DNA of 64,000 nt from Ursus arctos (GCF_023065955.2 NW_026622963.1:13337001-13401000), one strand, 5' to 3'. Numbered from the stretch's first letter, positions 48,661 through 60,974 are shown. Notes: generated by a model from the sequence alone, not told the origin. Numbers and translations: made by a program.

Positions 48661-48821
48661 CTTCAAACCTCACCAGCCACGTGGACTCCACACTGCTCCA
48701 GGTGGATCTGGCAGGGGCCCTGGTGGCCGGTGGCCCAAGTCATACCGGGAGAGAAGAACATGTGGTGGTGGAGGTGACCCAGGCTGATGTTCCAGGCTCC
48801 AGGCGACGGCGGCCACAGCAG
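48661..48821 (+). CDS. OCA2: OCA2 exon 7 (P protein, codons 216-269, luminal loop)
   Basis: A 161-bp exon with acceptor 'gactttacctcag' and donor 'gttact'. It completes Ser216 (T|CT) and ends after Gln269. It encodes [20 protein letters not shown] and then a segment ending RRRRPQQ, matching the human luminal loop without indels. The glycosylation sequon at Asn218 is kept (NLT; NLS in human). Trp264 of human is Arg here, giving four arginines in a row; Arg266 is unchanged. The donor lacks the usual purine at +3 (GTT), a mild weakness. It lies after the 9.2-kb intron 6, the longest complete intron in the window. Confidence 0.96.
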
Positions 48822-50627
48822 GTTACTTATAAGTTATTTGAAAGGAATTGTAAAAACTCATTTCATCTCTTTATAAATTGAGTTTCCTTTTGAATGGGTT
48901 TGATGGGAAGCCATAAAGCAACAGCACCAATATTGGACAAGCCCTAGCATTTGCTTTGTCTTTGACTCCTTTCTCCTTTTGTCTAAGACAATTATAAAAC
49001 TCTTGCATTTTAGTAAAATCAAGCTTGCAAGTTTTTTTATTCAGATGATTTCACTGGGCAATTCAGGGAAACATTATATATTTGAAAGTAGTTTTCTGTT
49101 GTTAAAGCATAACTAAATCTGGGCTTTACCTCATAGTATAGAAGGTACTTCAACACCATAGTTCCCTTGGGCTTGGGGACACCTGGCTAGACTTTCATAG
49201 TTTCCCAAAGCTTCTGCTTCTAAAGTTTTAGGCTCTTGTGCTTAGTGTCTCCTAGACAAAACCTATAGCTCCTGTCCTTTGAAGGCAAGGAGAGCCAACA
49301 GTGGTGTTGCAACCATGGCCCAGAGCCCAGACAAGCCTGGCCTGTCTCTTTGCATCCTGACCTGTACCCCAAGTTCTGGCCTTGAGTCCCCAGGATTATC
49401 ATGGTGACTTGTGTATGAAGTTTGTGGGTTTTCCCTATTATAATCAATAGAAGGAAACAGTGCTGGTGCACAATGTTGTCATCCAAAAAGGGGCATATGA
49501 TGGGTTACTGCACCCCTCGCATTTTCCTGCCATGCAAAGCAGAGTCCACAGAGCAAAGGCCTCATTCTGAATGAGGTTGCAGTTTCATGGGTGATGGTCT
49601 GTGTACCAGTGTTCTAAACCGGTTGCCTTGGCCGTGGTCTTAGGCTGTAAACTTCGCTTCCTCATGTACAATGTACAGCTGACTGGCAAGGCCTTCTCAG
49701 TAAAGGCGAGGTGGGCACATATCTGCCTGCTCTGTGTGGGGGCCTTGTGTGGAGGAAGATGTGACCTTTTGCAGCCGCTGACATAGCTGCCTGCCCGTGG
49801 GGCTCTACTCTGCTCTAGTGCTCACACACAAATCCAGCTCAGAAACATGAAGAACACAAGAGATCTTTCTTAATGGATTTTTTTTCTGATGTACTCTTTA
49901 CAAATACTGAAGTGTTTTAAGAGAACTTATGAACTCTCATTTATGCTTTGACCAATTCCAGAGTTCCTATTTTCATTTACTTTATGGTTTGTGGACAGCA
50001 AAGCTCCTGTCCTCCCGTTGAAGTTTCCCGGGCCCTTTGGCTACCCCAGCTAGCCTCTCCCTCTCTGCTTACATCTGGCTCCCCTCAGCTGGTTTCTTCA
50101 CTGCCCTGTTTAGGACAGGAACATGTAGGGTGGATTTGCCTGCAGCAAAGGAAGCTTCATCCTTTGGTCCTACCTCCCATGGGCTCCTATGACGTGGGTG
50201 TGGAGAGTTTTCTGCCTCCAGTTTGCAAGCAGGAAGCAGGTCCGAGAAGGCATTTCTTGTGAATTGCCTCAGAGGGCTCAGAAGATCCCAAGTCTTGTAT
50301 AAAGTGCAGTGATTTATTTTTCTCATAATAAATCATACTTCTATACCTTTGTACCTTTTATACTAATTCTGTATTTATACTTCTGTATTTTTATTTATTT
50401 ATTTATTTATTTTTGGTTAAAGCCCTCTATGTTGTGGAAATTTCCAGTTCTGCACAGCTTGGATATGCTCTAGTGTCAGGGATGTGGGAGCTGTGTACAA
50501 AGTCCTTGCTGTTCCTCTTTTTCTTCTTTTCTTATTCTAAACTAACACTTACACTGAATAGTGCTGAATCCCAGGTGACAGTTCAGGTTCAAAGCCTTAC
50601 TCAGATATTACATTTCAATTTTTACAG
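48822..50627. other. OCA2: OCA2 intron 7
   Basis: A 1.8-kb intron of unique-looking sequence. An (ATTT)n run lies at 50389-50413. No SINE or L1 recognised. Open frames show no family. Confidence 0.85.
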
Positions 50628-50710
50628 GTCACTCAGAATTGGACAGTATTTTTAAATCCGAGAAGAAGTGAGCGCTTGGTGGTGAGCAGGACCTTTGAGA
50701 TACTGAGCAG
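50628..50710 (+). CDS. OCA2: OCA2 exon 8 (P protein, codons 270-297, luminal loop)
   Basis: An 83-bp exon after acceptor 'atttttacag' and before donor 'gtgggt'. It starts in phase 0 and ends after two bases of codon 297. The reading is [20 protein letters not shown] followed by RTFEILSR, against human [20 protein letters not shown]. The third luminal sequon (Asn273, NWT) is kept. Arg290, a human albinism missense position as I recall, is conserved. This reading frame is too short to stand out on its own and is supported by homology plus flanking splice sites, so open-frame scans would miss it. Confidence 0.95.
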
Positions 50711-50930
50711 GTGGGTCTCAGGTGATCAAGGATCTTGGGGGAAGATCTCCTGGAACATTTTCACTTAATAAGTTTGACCTGTGGGACTCCAATTTTTGGC
50801 ACAAATAGCCAGATCAGTTATGTGGTTTGGATGGGATGATCTGACTGTATAGACTATGAACATGAAGGATGTAGGAGGGTGTCATAACCACGAGTATCAG
50901 GAAATGAGGATTGTTTGCAGGGTCCATTTT

Positions 50931-52362
50931 TAAAAATTATTTTTTATAATAATTTTTTATTATATTATGTTAGTCACCATATAGTACATCCCTAGTTTTT
51001 GATGTAAAGTTCCATGATTGATTACTTACGTATAACACCCAGTGCACCATGCAATACGTGCCCTCCTTAATACCCATCACCGGCCTATCCCATTACCCCA
51101 CCCCCCTCCCCTCTGAAGCCCTCAGTTTGTTTCCCAGAGTCCATAGTCTCTCATGGTTAATTCCCCCTTCTGTTTACTACCCTTTTCTTCTTCCCTTTTT
51201 TCTCCTACCGATCCTCCTACTTCTTATGTTCTGTAAATGAGTGAAACCATATGATAATTGTCTTTCTCTGCTTGACGTATTTCGCTTAGCATATCTCCTC
51301 CAGTCCCGTCCATGTTACTGCAAATGTGAAATCGTTCTTTTTAATGGCTGAGTAATATTCCATTGTATATATGGACCACATCTTCTTAATCCAATCATCT
51401 GTTGAAGGGCATCTTGGTTCCTTCCACAATTTAGCTATTGTGGACAATGCTGCTACGCACATTGGGGTGCATATGGCCCTTCTCTTCACTACGTCTGTAT
51501 ATTTGGGGTAAATACCCGGTAGTGCAATTGCTGGGTCATAGGGTAGCTCTATTTTTGACTTTTTGAGGGACCTCCACACTGTTTTCCAAAGTGGCTGTAC
51601 CAACTTGCATTCCCACCAACAGTGTAAGAGGGATCCCCTTTCTCCACATCCTCTCCAACATTTGTTGTTTCCTGCCTTGTCCATTTTTGCCATTCTAACT
51701 GGCTTAAGGTGATATCTCAATGTGGTTTTGATTTGAATTTCCCTGATGGCTAATGATTTTGAACATTTTTTCATGTGTCTGTTAGCCATTTGTATGTCTT
51801 CACTGGAAAAGTGTCTGTTCATATCTTATGCCCAGTTTTTGATTTGATTATTTGTTTCCCGTGTATTGAGTTTGAGAAGTTCTTTGTAGATCTTAGATAC
51901 TAATCTTTTATCTGTAGTGTCATTTGCAAATATCTTCTCCCATTCTGTGGGCTGCCTCTTAGTTTTTTTGACTGTTTCCTTGGCTGTGCAGAAGCTTTTT
52001 ATCTTGATGAAGTCCCACAAGTTCATTTTACTGGCACAAAAACAGACACGTAGACCAATGGAACAGAATAGAGAACCCAGAAATGGACCCTCAGCTCTTT
52101 GGGCAACTAATCTTTGACAAAGCAGGAAAAAACATCCAGTGGAAAAAAGACAGTCTCTTCAATAAATGGTGCTAAAAATTGGTCAGCTACATGGAAAAGA
52201 ATGAAACTTGACCAATCTCTCACACCATACACAAAGATAAACTCCAAATGGATGAAAGACCTCGATGTGAGACAGGAATCCATCAAAATCCTAGAGGAGA
52301 ACATAGGCTGCAACCTCTTTGACATTGGCCACAGCAACTTATTTTATGACACATCTCCAAAG
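50931..52362 (-). mobile_element. L1 with 5' inversion (twin-priming product)
   Basis: 50931-52029 is antisense L1, from 3' UTR to the ORF2 segment [17 protein letters not shown]. From about 52030 to 52362 the sequence flips to sense and reads the immediately upstream ORF2 part ([23 protein letters not shown], seen as [20 protein letters not shown]). Flanks 'gcagggtccatttt' (50917-50930) and 'gtagggtctgtttt' (52363-52376) are an aged target duplication with 3 mismatches of 14. Confidence 0.9.
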
Positions 52363-52496
52363 GTAGGGTCTGTTTTGAAGCAAATGGTATTTTATAGTTG
52401 ATGCTTTAATTTCATTAATATTATGAAGCTCCACAATGGGGAATTCCACGAAATTTTAGGATTCTTTCTCTTTTTCTTTAATGCTACTCCATATTA

Positions 52497-52650
52497 TGTC
52501 TGTATGAGTTCGCTAGGCCTGCCATAACGAGTATCACAGAGTGTATTACTTAAACAGTCGAAATTGATTTCCTCAAGGGTTCAGCAGGATTTTTCTCTTC
52601 AGAGTACTCTCTCCTTGGCTTCTTCTCCCTGTATTTTTCTGTGGGCTTTT

Positions 52651-52689
<39 letters not shown>

Positions 52690-52880
52690 CGTGCGCGCGT
52701 GTGTCTCAATCCCTTCTTGAAAGGACACTAGTCATACTGGATTAGGGACCACACTAGTGACCTCATTTTAACTTAATCACCTGTATAAAGACTCTATCTC
52801 CAAATATAGTCACATTCTGTAGTTTTGAGGGTTAGGGTGTCAACATCTATATTTTGGGGACACAGTTCATCTCAGAATAG
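52497..52880 (-). mobile_element. MaLR-type LTR with expanded (TG)n(CG)n tract
   Basis: 'gagttcgctaggcctgcc', 'ctctccttggcttcttctcc', 'ggacactagtcatactggat', 'atctccaaatatagtcacat' and 'gttagggtgtcaacatc' follow the MaLR LTR order in reverse. The internal microsatellite is listed separately. Confidence 0.75.
52651..52704. repeat. (TG)n-(CG)n alternating purine-pyrimidine microsatellite
   Basis: About 14 TG units followed by 'gcgcgcgcgcgtgcgcgcgt' and 'gtgtctc'. Strict purine-pyrimidine alternation over about 50 bp. Confidence 0.92.
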
Positions 52881-53443
52881 TTACTGACTAAACTTTTAGA
52901 AAAGTGCTTTAGTTTCCCCATGCCACATACTATTTATTACTTGGATGCTTCTTATTCCAGGTACTTTCCCCCACCATCTGTGACAACCTGTCTACGTGTT
53001 TTCAGATTGCATATGGCCCTTTTTTGAATCTCCCACATGTGAGAATGGTTGGCTTTGCTATTTGTTAGCAGGTAAAGCAGTCAATGTGTAATGAGGAGAG
53101 AGAAAATTAAATGGCTAGAACCAATATGAAAGTCCTTGCTCCCTGTTAATTGTTGGAGTGGCACCTGCCACAAGGTAGACACAGCCAGATGAAGCTGAGG
53201 GGCCTACATCAGATGGACCTGGCCATAGAGAGGCTGTGTCTGCATCTTACATGGCTCATATGCACTCAGAGATCCTCATCTGCCAGGTCAGACACTGGGC
53301 TAAATCACCCTGAGGTCATTTTGGGCTCTGGTAGTGGCCAAGGATGACTTGTGTTAGAAGGGACACCCAGGAAGCAAGCACTAATTGTTGTCATAGAGTG
53401 TGGTTTTCCTTACTAGTGGTAATATCTTTGCATCATTCTGCAG

Positions 53444-53597
53444 GGATACTGTTTCTGTGAGCATTCGAGCCTCCTTCCAGCAGACACAGGCAGTTCCTCT
53501 TTTGATGGCTCATCAGTACCTCCGTGCAAGCATAGAAGCACAAGTGACCATTGCTGTGGTCATCCTTGCTGGGGTCTACATGCTGATTATATTTGAG
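53444..53597 (+). CDS. OCA2: OCA2 exon 9 (P protein, codons 297-348, end of luminal loop and next hydrophobic segment)
   Basis: A 154-bp exon with acceptor 'catcattctgcag' and donor 'gtaact'. It completes codon 297 (AG|G) and ends in phase 0 after Glu348. It encodes [20 protein letters not shown], the invariant-looking MAHQYLR, and the hydrophobic helix [18 protein letters not shown]. This is the first segment of the conserved transporter-like domain. Arg305 and Ala334 are as in human. It is the last exon in the window; intron 9 fills the remaining 10.4 kb without an exon 10 I could recognise. Confidence 0.96.
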
Positions 53598-55039
53598 GTA
53601 ACTTTCATGCCAGTTCTCTAAGATTTATCTGTGCTCACAAGTAAGTGTCTTTCAACATGCAGGTGCTCTGGATGGACTCAGTTCTGCTTCTTAATCAAAT
53701 TGCAATGGTATATTTCCTAAAAAAGAAGATTTCCATCATTCTAGGTAGAAATTGACCTATACCGGACTATTTGCTGAATCTTGGCAACTGACACATGCAA
53801 GATGAGTTTTAGCAGACTCCAGCAAAAGTTTACCTGAGAAAACTGAATATGTACATGATTTTCTCACCCTTACTCTGCTGTTCACTTGAAGTGTGACACT
53901 GAAGGTATAAGCATTGAATATCTCTGAGATGCATATTAAAATGCCCCCTATTTGTTTCATAGGATTGTGTATATTATAGGGACTTGAGAGACCTTGGGCT
54001 ACATGAGGGGAGGGATTATTATCTGTTATGTTTATCAACTCAGCTAATGAGCCTTTTCACAACTGATCTTATGTCGTATAAATTCCATGTTTCTGGGAAA
54101 CTAAGTGTGGCTCTATCTTTAATAGCACCGAGAAAAGTGTAGACATTGCCTGGGTGGGTTGGTCCATTATTAATTTAATCATGAAACCAAGTTTACAGCA
54201 ACACATTGATGGGAATCTTGGCTCCATAGGTTGAGCCTGGAAGGTCAGTAGAGGATATGATTCTGGAGAGGCATTTGTTCTTGAGTGTAGGGTAGGTATG
54301 AGAAATGCCTTGGAGTTGTCAAGGAAATGGCCTGCAGCAGAAGTGGCCAGGAAAGTTCCAGAAGTTTGCCTGTGGTTGTCTAGTCTACCTGGTGAGGAAT
54401 GTTTGCTCCAGTAAGTTGAGCCCCAAATTCCAGCAAGATCCAATCATTGGTTTAGTTGTTACATCTCTTATGTATTCTTTATTCCAGAATAGTTTTTTCT
54501 CTCCATTCTTTTTCTGTTTTCCTCTCAATATTATCATATTTCAGGGTTCCCTTGATCACCTACACACTGTGATTTTCTAGAAGAACTCACAGACTCACTG
54601 GGCTGTGGTTTATTACCATGACCTGCAGTGGGGAAAGCTTTATCAGGCAGTCTGGAGGAGGCCAGGAGCAGAGTTCTGAAAGGTCTCCTTTCCCAGAAGG
54701 GGCCATATAGAACATTCTTCTTCCTCCAGCAGTAGTGTTTCTGCCGATGACAGCCTGTTTGTGACTCAGCCAAGGTTTTTGACCAACCCACCAAAGTCCC
54801 AGCCTCCCAGAAAGAAAACAGGTGTTAACAGTAAATCACATTTTTATACAAATAGTTTAGGCATGTTAGTACAGCAGAATGCAATGCTCTAAGCCTACAG
54901 AACAAACTTATCACTCTGTAACATAAGGAACAAAAGCCAAGTATCTAGAAGCCAGCCAAGAGCCAGCCCCTGAGCAGGCTTTTCTAAAGGCCCTTCTAAT
55001 GATGGCAATTTCAGGCCTGCTAGGTTAAGTCTTTACTGC

Positions 55040-55920
55040 CATCTAGATAAAAAATCCCATTCTGTGGGAGAAGATATTTGCAAATGTCTTATCAGATAAA
55101 GGGCTAGCATCCAAAAATCTATAAAGAACTTATCAAACTGAACACACCAAAAACAAAAAATCCAGTCAAGAAATGGACAGAAGACATGAACAGACATTTC
55201 TCCAAAGAAGACATGCAAATGGCCAACAGATCCATTAAAAATATGCTCCACATCACTTGGCATCAGGGAAATACAAATCAAAACTACAATGAGACACCAC
55301 CTCATGCCAGTCAGAATGGATAAAATTAACAACTCAGGAAACAACAAATGTTGGTGAGGATGTGGAGAAAGGGGAATCCTCTTACCTTGTTGGTAGGAAT
55401 GTAAACTGGTGCAGCAACTCTAGAAAACAGTATGGAGGTTCCTCAAAAAGTTAAAAATAGAGCTACCCTATGACCCAGCAACTGCACTACTAGGTATTTA
55501 TCCAAAGGGTACAAACATAGTGATTCAGAGGGGCACATGCACCCTAATGTTTATAGCAGCAATGTCCACAATAGCCAAACTATGGAAAGAGCCCAGATGT
55601 TCATTGACAGATGAATAGAGAAGAAAGAAGTTGTATATATAGACAATGGAATATTATTCAGCTGTCAAAAAGAATGAAATCTTGCCATTTACAATGATGT
55701 GGTTGGAACTAGAGGGAATTATGCTAAGCAAAATAAGTCAGAGAAAGATAAGTATCAGATGATTTCACTCATATGTGGAATTTAAGAAACAAAACAGGTG
55801 AACATATGGGATGGGAAGGAAAAGTAAAATAAGACAAAATCAGAGAGGGAGATAAAACATAAGAGACTTAACCATAGGGAAAAAACTGAGGGTTGCTGGA
55901 GGGGAGGTGGAAGGGGGGAA
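55040..55920 (+). mobile_element. Older L1, ORF2 C-terminal part to 3' UTR, sense
   Basis: The + text follows L1 ORF2: 'ggagaagatatttgcaaatg', 'gacatgaacagacatttctc', 'aaactacaatgagacaccac', 'gttggtgaggatgtggagaa', 'actatggaaagagcccagat', and 'aaactgagggttgctggagg' of the 3' UTR. No poly-A follows. It switches directly to an antisense L1 segment. Non-coding. Confidence 0.88.
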
Positions 55921-57545
55921 AGATAAAGTATTCTTGGCTGCATATTTTTCCCATTTAGCACATTTAATATAGCATAAGGTCTTTGTGGACAGGAGTACTG
56001 CCAGCCTTATGATTCTACCCTTGTAGGTTAAGGACCTCTTGTCCCAAGCTGCTTTCAGGATTTTCTCTTTATCTTTGAAATTTGCAGGCTTCGCTGTAAT
56101 ATGTTGAGGTGTTGACCTATTTTTATTGATTTTGAGGGGGATTCTCTGTGCTTTCTAGACTTGAATCCCTGTTTCCCCTGATTAGGAAATTCTCAGCTAT
56201 AATTCATTCAAATAAACCTCTGTCCCTCTCTCCCTCTCCTCATATTCTGGGATTCCCTATTATCTGGATATTATTTCACTTTGTAGAATCTCTGAGTTCT
56301 CTAAGGGTTCCTTTGTAATCCAATAGTTTTCTTTCTCTTTTCTTTTCAGCTTTCTTATTTTCCATCATTTTATCTTCTATACCACTGACTCTTCTGCCTC
56401 ATTCATCCTCACTTTTTAGAGCCTTTATTTGGGACTGTGTCCTGATAATATCATTTTTAATTTCAGCCTGACTAGATTTTAGGTGTTTTATTTCTACAAT
56501 AAGAGATTCTCTAGTCTCTCCTATGCTTTTTTCAAGTCCAGGTCTTTATGATCATTTTAAATTCTAGTTTAAACATCTTACTTATATCCATATTGATTGA
56601 ATCCCTGGCAGTGAGTACTGCCTCCTGTTCTTTCTTTTGGGATGACTGTCTCTGTCTTGTTATTTTGTCCAGAAAAGAATATAAGAAAGAAAGAGAAAAC
56701 CACCACCACCACCACCACCACCATCACTACCACCACCACAACAAAACAAACCCAAACCAGAAAAAAAATAAAACAAAACAAGAAACAAAACATTACAAAA
56801 CAGAAAACTACATCCTGTTTGTATGTGTATATAGATATAGATATGTATATATAAAACATATATATACACAAAAATGAGATGAATTAAAATAAAATACAAT
56901 GAAAGGAAACAAAAAATAAAAAATATGTAATATATATAGAAATAAAATTAAAAAGAATGAAAATGAGTAGAAAAATAAGAAAATAACTGAATATTTAATA
57001 CTGAATGACTAAAGAATAAAAAAACAACATATGGGTTTCACAGTTTATGGCCAAGCAGAGCAGAAAGCCTGCACCTAGGCTCACTGTTTTCAGCAGGTTT
57101 CTCCCCTCTTGTGCCTGGGGACCCTGCTGCACTCAGGCACCCCTGTTCTTTTTGTGACCCCTGTGATCCTGAGACTATGCTGTCTCACCTGGGATTCCAC
57201 CCTACTTTGCCACCTGAGCACCTTTAAGTCAGGGATGTCCCCCACTGTATCAGACTTCTAAAAGTTCTGATTTTGTGCTCTGCTGCTTATAAATACTTTA
57301 TGATAGCCTCCTTAAGCAGGCTCCATCCCTTCCACTGTATCCTCAGATATATCACCCTGGATTCAAGTCTCTGCACCTCCTATCTTCCAAAAAGTGGTAG
57401 TTTTTTTACATGTAGAATTGCAGCATTTCTTTCTTTTCTCATATCTCTGATTGATTTTGCAGATGTTCAGAATGATTTGATAACTATCTAGCTATATTTG
57501 AGGGACCAAACTTAGGGTCCTCTACACCTACCATCTTAACTCCAC
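55921..57545 (-). mobile_element. Older L1 5' part (ORF1 to 5' UTR), antisense
   Basis: In reverse: ORF1 C-terminal region near 55921-56100 ('attcttggctgcatattttt' is shared with the other L1s), ORF1 N-terminal region to about 56640, then a 5' UTR ending 'ctaccatcttaactccacc' at about 57545. A (CCA)n run is at 56700-56745. ORF1 is not open. It abuts the opposite-strand ORF2 part. Confidence 0.82.
56700..56745. repeat. (CCA)n trinucleotide repeat
   Basis: About 15 imperfect CCA/CAC units, then 'acaacaaaacaaaccc'. It gives a misleading poly-His or poly-Val reading on either strand. Confidence 0.9.
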
Positions 57546-58308
57546 CTTCCACCTTCAGACTCTGTATAAGTCAGTCAGGTGAACTGGTGTCCATCAGGAT
57601 AAGGTATCACTCCTCTGCTACTCCATATTATAATGTACTGGCTACATTATCTGTTAAAAACCTTTTTTTAATTGTTTTGAAATAATTACAGATTCACAGA
57701 GGGTTGCAAAGAAATGTACATACTTCCTCAGCCTTCCTCAATATTAACATGTTATACAAGTATGATTTAATAATATTAAGACCAAGCAATTGGCATTGGT
57801 ACAATCCATAGAGCTTCTTTAGATTTCAGGGGATATACATACACTCGCGTGCATGCGTGCGTGTGTATTTGCATGTGTGGCTGTATGCAATTTGATGGAT
57901 ATAGCCTTGTGTAACCACCACTCAATAAAGATACTCAAACTGTACCATCACCACAGAGTCCCTGTGATAGCCCTGTGTAGTCATCCCCTTCCCCATCATC
58001 CCTAAGTCCTGGCAACTATAATTTGTCCTCCCTCTCTATAATTAGGTTATTTCACCGGTGCTTTGTAACGGAATAATGTAGTATGTGTCCTTCTGAGATA
58101 GGCTTTTTTCACTCAGCATGATTTCCTTGAGGCTCATCCAAAGTGTTGCATACATCACTTGTTTGTTACTTTTTATTACTGAATAATATTCTGTGATATG
58201 AATGTAATAATGTGTTTAAGCATTCCTCCTTTGAAAGGCTAAAATAATTTTTTTTCAGTGTTGGGCTATCATAATAAAGCTGCTATCAACATTTAAAAAT
58301 ATTTTTTA

Positions 58309-58494
58309 GGGGCGCCTGGGTGGCGCAGTCGTTAAGCGCCTGCCTTCGGCTCAGGGCGTGATCCCAGTGTTCTGGGACCGAGCCCCACATCAGGCTCCTC
58401 CACTAGAAGCCTGCTTCTTCCTCTCCCACTCCCCCTGCTTGTGTTCCCTCTCTGCTGGCTGTCCCTGTCAAATAAATAAATAAAATCTTTACAA
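58309..58494 (+). mobile_element. CAN SINE, sense, young
   Basis: Starts 'ggggcgcctgggtggcgcag', continues 'gttaagcgcctgccttcggc' with the tRNA-derived pol III A- and B-box region, and ends 'aaataaataaataaaatctt'. Target duplication 'aaaaatatttttta' at 58295-58308 and 58495-58508 is perfect. One of only two sense SINEs in the window. Confidence 0.97.
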
Positions 58495-59530
58495 AAAAAT
58501 ATTTTTTAAAAACATTTTTAATGATGTTTTAATGTTGAGTTTTAAATGTTCTTTAAGTATTCTAGATATAAGGGTTTTGTTGGTTACGTAGTTTTCAAAT
58601 ACTTTCTCTTAGGTCAGTTTGTAAATGTTTTCTTTCATAGATTGTGCTTTTGGTGTCAAGTTTAAGAACTCTTTGCCGAGACCTAGATCCCAAAGATCTT
58701 TTCCTATGTTTTTTCCTAAAATTTATATTGTCTTACTTTTTACATTTGAGTCTATGATCCATTTTGAGTTAGCCATTGTTTAAGAAGAGAGGTTTAGGGG
58801 AGATTAATTTTTTAATCTGTGGACCATTTTTTAAATTTATGGACCTCCAGCACCGTTTTTTGAATTGCTTTTGCTCCTTTGTTAAAAATTAATTGGACAT
58901 ATTTGTGTGGATATATTTTTAAATTCTCTATTCTGTTTTGCTGATCTATGTGTGTATTCTTCCACCAGTACTATGGTATCTTGATTACTACAGATATATT
59001 GTCAGTCCTGACACTGAGATGAATGATTCCTCCCACTTTTATTTTTTGAAATTGTATTGATTATTCTATGGCCTTTGTCTTTCCATATATATTTTAGAAA
59101 GGCCTTCCAGTCCATGAGCATTCTATGTTTCTTCATTTATTTAGGTCTTTGATTTCTTTTATTATTTTTCATCATACAGATTGTGTACATATTTTGTTAA
59201 ATTTACACCCAAGTATTTCCTCTATTATGGGGGGCAATTGTAAATGGTATTGTGTTTTTATTTTATTTCCATTTTTTCACTGTTGTTACATATAAATGCA
59301 ATTGATTTTTGTATGTTGATCTTGTATTCTGTTACTTTATTGTTAATAACAATACTAATATTTTTACTTAATAGTTCTTGGAGGTTTTTTGTAGATTCTG
59401 TGGGATTTTCTATGTATATAATCATGTCACTTGCAATAGGAACAGTTTTTTTTCTTTTCAAATCTATATGCTTTTAATTTTCATGCTTTATTGCTGGTGG
59501 AAACCGGAGTAGTGAGAGTGGATATCCTTT

Positions 59531-59942
59531 TTTTTTTTTTTTAATTTTTTATTATGTTATGTTAGTCACCATACAGTACATCCTTAGTTTTTGATGTAGT
59601 GTTCCATGATTCATTGTTTGCATATAACACCCAGTGCTCCATGTGATATGTGCCCTCCTTAATACCCATCACCAGCTTATCACAGTCCTCCACCCCCGGC
59701 CCCTCTGAAGCCCTCAGTTTGTTTCCCAGAGTCCATAGTCTTTCGTGGTTCATTCCCCCTTCTGTTTACCCCCCCTTCATTCTTCTCTTCCTTCTCCTAC
59801 CAATCTTCCTGCTATTTCTTATTTTCCATAAATGAGTGAAACCATACAGTAATTGTCTTTCTCTGCTTGGCTTATTTTACTTAGCACAAACTCCTCCAGT
59901 CCCGTCCATGTTGCTGCAAATGTTGGGTAATCATTCTTTCTT
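59531..59942 (-). mobile_element. 5'-truncated L1 in ancient L1
   Basis: Poly-T (59529-59542), then 'ttattatgttatgttagtca' and the standard antisense 3' UTR to 'gggtaatcattctttctttg'. The ancient L1 resumes right after it with 'gtctgtttctgatgttcaag'. Confidence 0.9.
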
Positions 59943-60689
59943 TGTCTGTTTCTGATGTTCAAGGGAAAGCATTCAGTTTTTCACCATTAAGTATGATGTT
60001 AGCTCTAGGTTTCGTGGATGCTGTTTATGAGATTGAGTAAATTGCTTTCTTTTCCTGGTATGCTGAGAGTTTTTGCCATAATTGGGTATTGAATTTTTGC
60101 AGTGACTTTTTTGTGTTAGTTGATTTCCTTCCTTAGCTGTTTGATATGGTAGATTCTACTGACATATTTTAGAATTTTGGACCATCCTTGAATACCTGGA
60201 AAAAATCTTTCTTTTCTAATGTGAGTACTTATTGGTATAACCTTCCCTCTCAGCACTTCTTTGGCTGCATCCTACAAATTCTGATAGGTTGTATTTTCAA
60301 TTTCATTTAGTTCTGTTTTTATTTTATTTCTAAAATATCTTCCTTTGAAACTCCCTCTTTGACCCATAGATTATTTAGAAGTGTGTTTTTAAATTTCCAA
60401 ATGCTTGGAGATTTTCTTGATTTTCTGTTACTGAATTAAAGTTTGATTCACTTGTGGTCAGAGAACTTACTCTCTATGACTTCAGTTCTTTACTATTTGT
60501 TGAAAAAAAATTTATACCCCAGGTTTATGGTCTATTTTGGTGAATATTCCATTGGCTTGAAGTGATAGGATTTTCCCCGTTTTACAACACTAATGTAACT
60601 TGTAAATAGAAACTGTATATACTTAGGCCAAGCAATAACTTGTGAAACTCCAAAACTGCAGTTTTGTTCTGTCTGTAATTTGATATAGA

Positions 60690-60931
60690 AGGTGGAGGAT
60701 CATGTAATGTGATGAGTGCTGGGTGTTATACTGAGCTGATGAATCACTGAACATTATATCAAAAACCAATGGGGGGCGCTTGGATGGCTCAGTCGGCTAG
60801 GCAGCTGCCTTTAGCTCAGGTCATGATCCCAGGGTCCTGGGATAGAGCCCTGCATTGGGCTCCCTGCTCAGCAGGGAAACTCCTTCTCCCTCTCCCTCTG
60901 CACCACCTCCCCGCTTGTTCTCTCTTTCTAA

Positions 60932-60974
<43 letters not shown>

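Larger units (their letters stand above)
50711..53443. other. OCA2: OCA2 intron 8
   Basis: A 2.7-kb intron made largely of an internally inverted L1 (50931-52362) and a MaLR LTR (52497-52880). The remaining 52881-53443 is unlabelled sequence leading to the exon 9 acceptor. Confidence 0.85.
57656..60600 (-). mobile_element. Ancient L1 (L1M-like), antisense, with later insertions
   Basis: The 3' end has the old form 'gaaataattacagattcaca'/'gttgcaaagaaatgtacata'. ORF2 in reverse continues at 58510-59530 and 59943-60600, with an L1 FADD-like region near 59400-59460 read as IASDMIIYIENP, where the catalytic aspartate context is degraded. It is split by a SINE (58309-58494) and an L1 tail (59531-59942). 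Confidence 0.75.

Noticed and set aside
56548..56877. Open frame with a run of histidines
   Set aside because: It is the (CCA)n microsatellite within an antisense L1; the other strand gives poly-Val and the third frame poly-Thr, as expected for a simple repeat.
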